Source: Bacteroidota bacterium
Lineage (GTDB): Bacteria; Bacteroidota; Bacteroidia; J057; JADKCL01
Direction: 5' to 3'
Assembly (NCBI GenBank): GCA_016718825.1
Contig: JADKCL010000009.1
Span: 62,001 to 126,000 of the forward strand
Length of the DNA: 64,000 nucleotides
Each line of letters starts with the position of its first letter. Position 1 is the stretch's first letter. Shown here piece after piece: positions 1 to 7,346 of this stretch. A program made the position numbers and the translations under genes. Under the pieces are notes generated by a model. It was not told the origin of the DNA. It did no database searches and was given only the letters and a program-made list of their open reading frames with translations.

Positions 1-1
1 A

Positions 2-988
2 TGCGGCAATGAGGTCGAAGAAAAGAACACGACCTTGGGCGGCTACCTTGACAGCGCCTACGTCTCAAAAGGATATCGTGCTGCCATGGATTCCATCCAC
101 GTCAGTTCGGGCGTTTCCGAAGGCGATTTCAAGGAGCTTCAGAGCTATATGCGGGAATTTCGAGACAGCATTCAGGGGCATCCCACCTACCGCGAACTGC
201 TCGACCGTGCCAAAGGACTCAACGAAATGCGCGATGGGGCCATTTCAATGAAGCTGAAAAGCATGAGCCTCCGGCATGTTCAGAAACTCATTGAAGTTAG
301 GCTTGTCATGTCCTTCACCAATGACATGACCGTACCCTTGGCCGGCTTTAGAGGGCAGATCCACTGGCAAGATAGCAGTGGAAAAAAGGTCGCTTCAGCA
401 CCGGGTTTTAGCGTAATCGGCCCCTTGATGCCTGCAGATAGTGTCACGGATCTTCGTTTGGAGTATGTGATCTATAAACCTACGGGCAATGAACTCAACG
501 ACCCACGCAATCAGGCCGCGCGCGATACGTTGGAGGCCATTGAGGCGATCGCTAAACGGCGCGATCTTACCGCATTTGGGTTCAAGGTAATTGACATCCG
601 GCTGGGGAATGGTCTTACGCCAGGTCAATATTGGCTGCTTGATCGGCCTGCACGTGAAGCGGCTGACAAACGGCCGGTTGCTGCACAAGTCAGCAAAACG
701 CCGCTCCTCAAATGGGTGGATCAACATGAGGTGATGGTCAAACAGTTGGAGTCACATAGCGGAGATTTTTCGTTGATGATCAGCCCCGTCATTACTACGA
801 GGGTCGAAGCTGGAAATGGAGCCAAACTGATTCAGGACAGAACCCAAAAGGTGTTTGATTTTTTCAACATTCAGAAGCGAATCCCACGTTCCAATATCAA
901 TCAGGGCACGGTCGGCAGGAAGCTTGTGTTGGCTGAATATGTTGATTATTGGAATTGGCCGATGGAAATCAGGATTTACCGTCAGTAA
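2..988 (+). CDS. Unknown protein, 5'-truncated (possible lipoprotein)
   Basis: The frame is open from the first complete codon of the window and ends in TAA, so the N-terminus is outside. The first visible residues are Cys-Gly-Asn-Glu. A Cys followed by a charged linker is what a mature lipoprotein looks like, so perhaps only the signal peptide is missing (inference). About 328 residues are visible. The first part is helical; a middle part (VMSFTNDMTVPLAGFRG onward) reads like a small beta-sandwich comparing a protein with an imposed reference, followed by a Lys/Asp-rich tail. I do not recognise a family. An internal TTG could be called as a start, but the upstream frame is open and there is no reason to prefer it. 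Confidence 0.75.
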   Translation, partial: CGNEVEEKNTTLGGYLDSAYVSKGYRAAMDSIHVSSGVSEGDFKELQSYMREFRDSIQGHPTYRELLDRAKGLNEMRDGAISMKLKSMSLRHVQKLIEVRLVMSFTNDMTVPLAGFRGQIHWQDSSGKKVASAPGFSVIGPLMPADSVTDLRLEYVIYKPTGNELNDPRNQAARDTLEAIEAIAKRRDLTAFGFKVIDIRLGNGLTPGQYWLLDRPAREAADKRPVAAQVSKTPLLKWVDQHEVMVKQLESHSGDFSLMISPVITTRVEAGNGAKLIQDRTQKVFDFFNIQKRIPRSNINQGTVGRKLVLAEYVDYWNWPMEIRIYRQ

Positions 989-1017
989 ATCATCTACCAC
1001 CAAGGTATTGTAAAACG

Positions 1018-1048
1018 GGAACGCCCCTCCTGGCAGAGCGGGCGTTCC
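1018..1048 (+). terminator. Possible factor-independent terminator
   Basis: A perfect 9-bp inverted repeat (GGAACGCCC / GGGCGTTCC) with a 13-nt loop lies 30 nt after the stop of the upstream gene. There is no clean T-run on either side, so termination efficiency is uncertain. Confidence 0.5.
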
Positions 1049-1424
1049 GAATACATTTTGAAATTGAGGAGAACGCGGTCCGACAAGCAGGAGTCAAGAT
1101 CAGAGAGGAGGTTGCTTGACGAACCAGATCAACTAATAAATATGAACAATATTACACGATTAAATCTGTATTAAAAAGAGAATTGTTCATTTTGATCGAT
1201 TCTTGGAAGAAAAAAATATTGGTCTTGCTTTTTTTCGGGTTTGCAAAGATTTGAATGCGATTCGAACGGATAATTCCCCATCGAGGGAGGCTGCTGTCAT
1301 CTGTGAGAGCATCGAATGTCTTGTCGGTGGCCCCGTAGCCGGTGTTTTGGGGCAGATCTTTCATGATTTCTGAAGTACGACCGTGATTCGATTCCATCAG
1401 CAACCTGAATCGGGATTCATTTTG

Positions 1425-1432
1425 TACTTTTG
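1425..1432 (+). promoter_or_regulatory. Bacteroidota -7-like element before the oligopeptidase gene
   Basis: TACTTTTG matches the phylum's -7 consensus TAnnTTTG. No TTTG is seen at the expected -33 position. If used, it would give a very short leader before the ATG, which would fit the absence of a Shine-Dalgarno sequence there. Confidence 0.35.
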
Positions 1433-1447
1433 GCTTTTCCCTGAAAA

Positions 1448-3499
1448 ATGAAAATGGAAGCACCGGATCTCAAAAAAATACCCACCACAACCACCCGCTT
1501 TGGCATTGCCCTCCACGACGACTATGCTTGGCTCCGTGACAAGAAAAGCAAGGAGGTGATGGCTTATTTGGAGGCTGAAAATGCCTATACGAAGCAGGAG
1601 ATGGCCCATACCGAGGCATTTCAAAAGGAATTGTACAAGGAAATGTTGGCCCGGGTGAAGGAAGATGACAGTACGGTTCCCGCTCCTTTGGATGGCTACT
1701 GGTACTATTCAAGGACCGAGACCGGAAAGGCGTACCCGATTCATTGCCGGAAAAAAGGAACCCTTGAGGCCGCGGAAGAGGTGTTGCTCGACGAAAACGT
1801 ACTCGCCGAAGGCCATGAATTTTTTGATTTGGGAGATGCCGAGGTAAGTCCCAACGACCTCTTGCTCGCCTATACCGCCGATTTCGATGGTTCTGAAAAT
1901 TACACGCTTTATATCAAGGATTTGGCGACAGGAAATCTTCTTGAGGACCGTGTAGAAAAGATCAGTGACGAAATCGAATGGGGCAACGACAACGCCACGA
2001 TCTTCTACGTAAGGCTCGACGAGGAAACCCATCGTCCTTGGCAAATGTATCGGCATCGCCTTGGTGTATCGGCTGACACAGATGTCCTCGTTTTTGAGGA
2101 AGAAGATGAAGCATTCTTCCTTTCGATGGGCAAAAGCAAGGACGAAAAGTACATGTTCATTGACCTGAGCAGCCATACAAGTACGGAAATTCATTATTTC
2201 CCTGCAGACACCCCTGAAGCAACGCCTATTTTGTTTGCACCCAGAAGACCGCTCATCGAGTTGGGAATGGAGCACCACGAAGGTTGGTGGTACATCGTCA
2301 CGAACGAGGATGCAGTCAATTTTCGCTTGATGCGCACCAAAGTCACGCAACCCGATCGCAGCGAATGGGAAGAAGTCATCGCGCATGATCCATTGGTCAA
2401 GATCGATGACATTGAAACTTTCAAAGACTTCATCGTCATCTACGGCCGCCGGGGAGGCTACAAAAACATGGTGGTTCGCGACATGCGCTCCGGCGAAATG
2501 CACGAAATCCAGCATCCAGAGCCCGTTTTTACCCTCTCAGGCAGCGCCAACCTCGAATACGAAACCGATCTGCTCCGGTATGGCTACAGTTCGTTGGTGA
2601 CACCCTCCACGACCTTTGAATATGACATGCGCGACCGTTCCCGCAAGTTGCTGAAGCAGGCCGAGGTGCTCGGCGGATACGATCCCTCACTTTACCAATG
2701 CGAACGCATTTACGCCACCGCCCCTGATGGCGCGCAGGTACCCATGTCCGTCGTTTACAAAAAGGAATTTCGCGGAAAAGGCCCGCAACCGCTGTTTTTG
2801 TATGGCTATGGAGCTTATGGCCATACGGTGGATCCATCGTTTTCTTCGGCAAGGCTTAGTCTCCTTGACCGCGGCATGGTTTATGCCATTGCACACATCC
2901 GCGGTGGGGGGGCCATGGGCCGTCCTTGGTACGAAGCCGGACGTTTGCTTCAAAAGCGGAATTCATTCACCGATTTCATTGCCTGCGCAGAGCACCTGAT
3001 CGCATTGGGAATCACCGAACCCCGGAAATTGGCGATCTCCGGCGGTAGTGCTGGCGGTTTGCTCATGGGCGCCGTCGTAAACATGCGGCCAGATTTGTTC
3101 CAAGCTGTCGATGCAAGTGTGCCCTTTGTCGATTTGATGAATACCATGTTGGATGCCAGCATTCCGCTTACCGTGATCGAATACGACGAGTGGGGAAATC
3201 CAAATGAGGAGGAGTTCTTCAAATACATGCTCTCCTATAGCCCCTACGACAACGTCAAGGCCCAGGATTACCCGGCAATGCTTATCACCGCCGGCCTCAA
3301 TGACCCGCGTGTCCATTATTGGGAGCCTGCAAAATGGTGTGCAAAATTGCGCGACGTCAAAACGGATTCGAATACCATTCTCCTGAAAACCAACATGGGA
3401 GCCGGACACCAAGGTGCATCCGGTAGATATGGTTATCTCGAGGAGCTGGCTTTTGATTACACATTTGTGCTGGACCGCTTGGGCGTGATTGCCCAATAG
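1448..3499 (+). CDS. ptrB: Oligopeptidase B-like prolyl oligopeptidase family peptidase (S9A)
   Basis: Serine peptidase that cleaves short peptides after basic residues, normally cytosolic or periplasmic. At 683 residues it has the usual family length: an N-terminal beta-propeller (about residues 70-400) and a C-terminal alpha/beta-hydrolase domain. The catalytic triad is visible: Ser534 in GGSAGG, Asp619 in GLNDPRVHYWEP, His654 in GAGHQG. The segment IPLTVIEYDEWGNP after the nucleophile is characteristic of oligopeptidase B rather than prolyl oligopeptidase. Two Met codons lie two codons apart (1448, 1454); either could start, and neither has a Shine-Dalgarno. No signal peptide is seen. It appears to be a stand-alone gene. 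Confidence 0.93.
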   Translation: MKMEAPDLKKIPTTTTRFGIALHDDYAWLRDKKSKEVMAYLEAENAYTKQEMAHTEAFQKELYKEMLARVKEDDSTVPAPLDGYWYYSRTETGKAYPIHCRKKGTLEAAEEVLLDENVLAEGHEFFDLGDAEVSPNDLLLAYTADFDGSENYTLYIKDLATGNLLEDRVEKISDEIEWGNDNATIFYVRLDEETHRPWQMYRHRLGVSADTDVLVFEEEDEAFFLSMGKSKDEKYMFIDLSSHTSTEIHYFPADTPEATPILFAPRRPLIELGMEHHEGWWYIVTNEDAVNFRLMRTKVTQPDRSEWEEVIAHDPLVKIDDIETFKDFIVIYGRRGGYKNMVVRDMRSGEMHEIQHPEPVFTLSGSANLEYETDLLRYGYSSLVTPSTTFEYDMRDRSRKLLKQAEVLGGYDPSLYQCERIYATAPDGAQVPMSVVYKKEFRGKGPQPLFLYGYGAYGHTVDPSFSSARLSLLDRGMVYAIAHIRGGGAMGRPWYEAGRLLQKRNSFTDFIACAEHLIALGITEPRKLAISGGSAGGLLMGAVVNMRPDLFQAVDASVPFVDLMNTMLDASIPLTVIEYDEWGNPNEEEFFKYMLSYSPYDNVKAQDYPAMLITAGLNDPRVHYWEPAKWCAKLRDVKTDSNTILLKTNMGAGHQGASGRYGYLEELAFDYTFVLDRLGVIAQ

Positions 3500-3559
3500 C
3501 GCATCTGAATCGCTCCAAATTATTTTGATCGATTCCGCCTGAAATTCGTAGAAGAGACC

Positions 3560-4150
3560 ATGCAATTTTGGAAGAACTATGCGCGGATGTTAAAGGCGCA
3601 CGCTCAGGGCGGCGGCGGTGACATTTTTCGCAGGTTTACTTGGGAAGGGCTTCAAACGATGGTGGGTGGCGCTGCAGGAACGTATGCTTTGCTGGCGATG
3701 CATGTGGAATCTGTGGAAGTGTATGATGGGGTCACCGTCATCCAATGTTGGAAAAGCAGGCGTTGCTGGGGCGGTATTTGCTTTGGAAGCGTGATCTTGG
3801 GCGACGAACGTATCAAAGCCGAAGTCAACAATCCGCTTTTTATGCACGAATTTGGGCATACGCTGCAAAGCAGAGCTTCCGGTCCAATCTATCTTTTCAA
3901 ATACGGCGTTCCCAGCGTATTGAGCGTTCGCGGAAAAGGGCGGCACAATCAACATCCTGTCGAGCAAGATGCCAATCTGCGGGCATTCGAATATTTCAAT
4001 CAGCATCCGGGGTTTTCACCTTGGCCTGCGGCCAACAATCCTTTGCCGCCTTCAGGCGTCACAATGGGCATCCATTGGTGGGAATTTCTGCCACCTTTGT
4101 TTCCTGTAGCCCATTTTTATGTGGCTTACCGTGATAGAAACGGCGTTTGA
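3560..4150 (+). CDS. Conserved hypothetical with HEFGH metalloprotease-like motif
   Basis: A 196-residue protein with HEFGHTLQSR (around residue 96) followed by the hydrophobic stretch PIYLFKYGVPSVLS, then an acidic site EQDANLRAFEYF about 40 residues later. HExxH-like zinc sites with a distal Glu are typical of metallopeptidases, but here the motif is H-E-F-G-H and the family has no function known to me; similar proteins are recalled from other Bacteroidota. Two slightly hydrophobic segments lie near residues 33-50 and near the C-terminus, so membrane association is possible. The ATG is preceded by GAAGAG. It lies 60 bp after the oligopeptidase gene on the same strand and may be cotranscribed. 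Confidence 0.7.
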   Translation: MQFWKNYARMLKAHAQGGGGDIFRRFTWEGLQTMVGGAAGTYALLAMHVESVEVYDGVTVIQCWKSRRCWGGICFGSVILGDERIKAEVNNPLFMHEFGHTLQSRASGPIYLFKYGVPSVLSVRGKGRHNQHPVEQDANLRAFEYFNQHPGFSPWPAANNPLPPSGVTMGIHWWEFLPPLFPVAHFYVAYRDRNGV

Positions 4151-4237
4151 CCGGTTTTCTGATTTTTTTGTTTCGGCTTTATGGAATTTCTCGGCAGGCA
4201 TCACCTTCCTTGCAAATCCCTCGAAAAAGAAACAGTT

Positions 4238-5338
4238 ATGGAAAATCCGAGCACCTTCAAAATCGCCGAACCCTGCCACGAGAACTGGAATCAAATGACC
4301 CCTGAATCACAGGGCAGGTTTTGTGCTTCCTGTCAGCGTTGCGTGATTGACTTCAGCAACAAATCTACCGCTGAAATGAAGTCCATCTACGACCGCGAAG
4401 GCGGGGATGTCTGTGGACGCGTGAAAGTCAGTCAATTGGCGGGTCCCCGTCCAGCAGTAAGGGTACGTTGGAGTCTGCGCGGTCATGGCTTAAAATCGGT
4501 TCAGTTGTTTGCATTGGCCTTGATGGCGGCTTTTACGATGTTGCTCCATACGCCCGCCAAGGCGCAAAAGGACATTGTCATGGGCAAAATCGCCTACGTT
4601 CCACCTGCAATCGGAAGGCTTGAGGGCAAGGTCACCTGGGATGGCGGGCAGCCCGTGGTCGGCGTGACGGTGCAGCTTCAACGCAATGGCGTTTTGGTGG
4701 CCTCAACTGTTACGGATGCACGTGGACGGTATGTTTTTGCCCAAGCCCGCCAAGGAGAATTTACCGTTTCTGCCAATGGAGGCCATGGAATCGCGGCCTT
4801 TCAAACTGTAGAGGTCAAAGAACACAAAACCCAAGAAGTGAATTTGATCCTGATGGACGAAATCATCATGGGTGGTCTCAGATACGAAGAAAGCAAGGAG
4901 CTCAAACCGATACAGGTGATCCCCAAAAAGGAGTTTCCTCAGCCAGAAGAATTGATACAACCGCTGGAGTTGATTCAGCCCGACGAAACCATTGCCCCAT
5001 TGATCCCCAAGGAAATCGTCGAAATTGCACCATTACATCCTGAGATGGAGCAGACGACGACCAATTCCTCTGCGCCGATGACCGTTGGCAGCTTTGAAGT
5101 CAGCGTTTTTCCGAATCCGACAAGAGATGTTGTTACAATGTTGGTAACGAAAGGAGGAGGGGAGGATCTCACGGCAACATTGGTGGATCTCGATGGCCGA
5201 CTGCTCAAAAGGATCCATTTGAATGACGCCACCCAACAAACGATGCGAATGGATTTGTCTGCGTTGCCGGCAGGAATCTACCTGCTTCAGTTACAATCCG
5301 GTGAGCACCAATCTTCCCAGCGAATTTTGAAGTTGTAA
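4238..5338 (+). CDS. Protein with CxxC N-domain, carboxypeptidase-regulatory-like domain and T9SS sorting domain
   Basis: The N-terminus carries a domain common in Bacteroidota (AEPCHENWNQMTP...GRFCASCQRCVIDF), with a conserved Cys-x2-Cys pair. A membrane segment follows (FALALMAAFTMLLHTPAKA), then a carboxypeptidase-regulatory-like beta-sandwich (GRLEGKVTWDGG...GRYVFAQ), a Pro/Glu-rich linker of near-repeats (PQPEELIQPLELIQPDE), and a C-terminal type A T9SS sorting domain (SVFPNPTRDVV ... LPAGIYLLQLQ). I chose the ATG after GAAAAAGAAAC rather than the ATG 57 nt upstream, because homologues begin just before the PCHENW motif. A T9SS signal on a protein with an internal rather than N-terminal membrane segment is odd. 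Function unknown. Confidence 0.85.
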   Translation: MENPSTFKIAEPCHENWNQMTPESQGRFCASCQRCVIDFSNKSTAEMKSIYDREGGDVCGRVKVSQLAGPRPAVRVRWSLRGHGLKSVQLFALALMAAFTMLLHTPAKAQKDIVMGKIAYVPPAIGRLEGKVTWDGGQPVVGVTVQLQRNGVLVASTVTDARGRYVFAQARQGEFTVSANGGHGIAAFQTVEVKEHKTQEVNLILMDEIIMGGLRYEESKELKPIQVIPKKEFPQPEELIQPLELIQPDETIAPLIPKEIVEIAPLHPEMEQTTTNSSAPMTVGSFEVSVFPNPTRDVVTMLVTKGGGEDLTATLVDLDGRLLKRIHLNDATQQTMRMDLSALPAGIYLLQLQSGEHQSSQRILKL

Positions 5339-5415
5339 TTTTTCAGTAGTTGGAGCGATTGCGATGGCTTCGCAAAAGATTCAAAGTCAAGTCCGAATGT
5401 TTTTTCATACCGATC

Positions 5416-5442
5416 ATGGAGGCAACTGCGCCTCCATTTTTT
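5416..5442 (+). terminator. Factor-independent terminator
   Basis: ATGGAGGC / GCCTCCAT, an 8-bp perfect stem with a 6-nt loop, followed by six Ts. It lies about 80 nt after the upstream + strand gene and touches the stop codon of the convergent minus-strand gene. Confidence 0.85.
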
Positions 5443-6775
5443 ACGCCTTCATCCAACGGTCAATCGCTGCTACGAAATTATCTAAATCGTTGTGATTGTT
5501 GAAGATATGCGTAGAAATGCGAATCGAATTCAGGCCAGATTCAGGAACGAGACGTACGCGGAAATTCTTCGGAATTTCAGAACCTTCAAAGTCTTTCATG
5601 GTCTTGCCCCTGAGTCGGAAGCCGATCATTCCCCCGCGTGACTGAGCCTCCGTCGGCGTGAGCATTTCCACATAATCGTATTCCAATAGTTTGGATTGAA
5701 GGTAGTTACCCAGTGAAAGGACACGGTCGCGTACCTTTTCAAATCCGATTCCATCCATAAACTCGATGGCGGCCTTCATTCCTGCCTGTGTGGTGGCATT
5801 TTGCGTTCCGTAATCAAACCTGTGGGCGGTAGGCACAAGGGGACCTATGGTTTGGGCACTGGTAGAAAGTTCCCATCCGGTATCGGAATAGGCGCCTACC
5901 ATCCTTGCCTGTACGCTTTCCAGCATACTTTCCCGGAGGTAAAGCATGCCGGTGCCTGCCGGTGAACAGAGCCATTTATGTCCACAGGCTGCATAGAAAT
6001 CGCAGCCAATCGCTTGCATATCAGGGAAGAGCATTCCTGGCCCATGTGCACCGTCAAAGAAACTCAAAATGCCCTTGGACCGCGCCAAATCAGCAATTTC
6101 TTTGGCAGGCAAAACGTTGCCGTCGGTGCAGGTAATATGTGGTAAGGCGAAAACTCTGGTTTTGCGGGTGATCAGGTCGTTGAGTCGGTTCAAGGTTTCA
6201 TTGGCGGTTTTTCCAGGTTGCAAAACGCGAATCCTGGCACCAACAGCCTTTGCCCGATGCAGCCACGGCAAGGCATTGCCGACATGTTCCTGATCTGTCA
6301 AGACCAATTCATCGCCCTTGCGCAGTTTCAAGCCTGCGGCGATGATGTTGATGCCTTCCGTTGTGTTGTGGGTAAGAGAAATTTCAGATGCCTTGGCATT
6401 CAGCATTTTGGCCACGGCATTTCTGACCTCGTCGTCAAGCGCATAGTTTCCCCGGCTCAGGGTTTCGAGGCGCTCCGTCACCGCAACCATGACCGCTTTG
6501 GGCATCAACCCAAGCGTACCGGTGTTGAGATAAACCTGTTTTCCTAAGAAAAATTCATTCCGGACACTGTCCCAAACATCGTCGTCATTATTCCCGAACG
6601 ACTTTTTGGAGATGGAAGGATTCAGCGGGACGTCACCCGACGAGAATAGCGCTTTGCCGAAGCCCAAGGCTGTCAAAGCTGTTCCTGCAGCCAATTGCTG
6701 CAAAAATTTTTTTCTGTTTGAAGTTGTGCTCAAGCGCTTCTGGAATAAAAATCTGAAGTTATAAGGAGCGTTCAA
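5441..6775 (-). CDS. Exported class V aminotransferase (PLP-dependent, isopenicillin-N-epimerase-like)
   Basis: PLP fold type I enzyme of the class V aminotransferase/cysteine desulfurase family. The Schiff-base lysine is Lys267 in ACGHKWLC; Asp241 and His244 in FFDGAHGPG hold the cofactor ring, and THNTTEG (around residue 135) is the phosphate-binding loop. The order and spacing resemble isopenicillin N epimerase-like and EgtE-like members more than NifS/IscS, because no active-site Cys loop is evident. The N-terminal 45 residues contain SNRKKFLQQLAAGTALTALGFG, resembling a twin-arginine signal with one Arg replaced by Lys, as often seen in Bacteroidota versions. Substrate unknown. It is convergent with the T9SS-sorted gene. 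Confidence 0.88.
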   Translation of the reverse strand: MNAPYNFRFLFQKRLSTTSNRKKFLQQLAAGTALTALGFGKALFSSGDVPLNPSISKKSFGNNDDDVWDSVRNEFFLGKQVYLNTGTLGLMPKAVMVAVTERLETLSRGNYALDDEVRNAVAKMLNAKASEISLTHNTTEGINIIAAGLKLRKGDELVLTDQEHVGNALPWLHRAKAVGARIRVLQPGKTANETLNRLNDLITRKTRVFALPHITCTDGNVLPAKEIADLARSKGILSFFDGAHGPGMLFPDMQAIGCDFYAACGHKWLCSPAGTGMLYLRESMLESVQARMVGAYSDTGWELSTSAQTIGPLVPTAHRFDYGTQNATTQAGMKAAIEFMDGIGFEKVRDRVLSLGNYLQSKLLEYDYVEMLTPTEAQSRGGMIGFRLRGKTMKDFEGSEIPKNFRVRLVPESGLNSIRISTHIFNNHNDLDNFVAAIDRWMKA

Positions 6776-6927
6776 GGATCAAGTTACCAAAGAAAACCAA
6801 GAATCCAAGCGGTCAAACGCAAAGTAAAGGGGGCAAAATTTGCGCAATCAGCTTGTCTTACTAAGAATCTTACCCGTTCTAAAGCGATTGATAATCACAG
6901 CGCCTTCGATGATGGAGCCATCATGTC

Positions 6928-7151
6928 CTACCAGTCAAGAATTTGCAGATATTTTTCCGAAAAGCCTTGGACAAATCCCAACTTGACGAGAGCAATGGAA
7001 GCGGCCTTTTCCGGCTGAATATTCGCTTCCAGGTTGCCAAGCCGAAAGGCAAGACGCAAGGCCTCCGTCATGAAGCCCCGACCTGAAAAACTTTGGTGAG
7101 CCCAATAACTCAAGAAAGCGGCCCCAAAATCAGTTGGCTGAGATGCACCAT
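6928..7151 (-). pseudogene. Remnant of a RimJ/RimL-type GNAT N-acetyltransferase
   Basis: Read on the minus strand, the pieces VHLSQLIFGPLS, then in another frame SYWAHQSFSGRGFMTEALRL, then EANIQPEKAASIALVKLGF follow the order of RimJ/RimL acetyltransferases (VNLS..G....GYW...GxGYMTEA...EANIQPxNxASIALVxKLGF). A stop interrupts the first junction, small deletions are apparent between the later blocks, and the usual N-terminal acceptor-binding part cannot be found in one frame upstream. The acetyl-CoA-binding loop is retained as GRGFMT. I therefore read the 570-bp gap between its two neighbours as a decayed gene. Confidence 0.72.
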
Positions 7152-7346
7152 TCCTACAATCTCAAAAGTCTGGATTTCAGTAGAAATTGGGCTAGTTTTT
7201 CCAGCAATACCAAATGAGCTTTGTCAACGGTGTCATGCAATTCCACCTGCGTGGCAGCAAGAAGGCCTCCGATCCTGGTGCGAATTGTTGCGGGAACGAA
7301 AAGTGCTTTGGAGGAAAATCGACGATACGTTCCGCGCCCATGGCGG

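Larger units (their letters stand above)
989..1447. other. Gene-free spacer
   Basis: It holds a possible terminator near its left end and a promoter-like -7 element just before the next gene. The AT-rich middle (around 1130-1240) has no convincing reading frame; a minus-strand frame of about 100 codons there shows no protein-like composition and was left out. Confidence 0.5.

Noticed and set aside
989..1447. tRNA or small RNA gene in the spacer
   Set aside because: No cloverleaf or TTCGANNC-type loop could be found by eye; only a hairpin and a promoter-like element.
4181..4237. Longer N-terminus for the T9SS-sorted protein
   Set aside because: The extra 19 residues lack similarity to the family opening, and the downstream ATG has a GAAAAAGA upstream.
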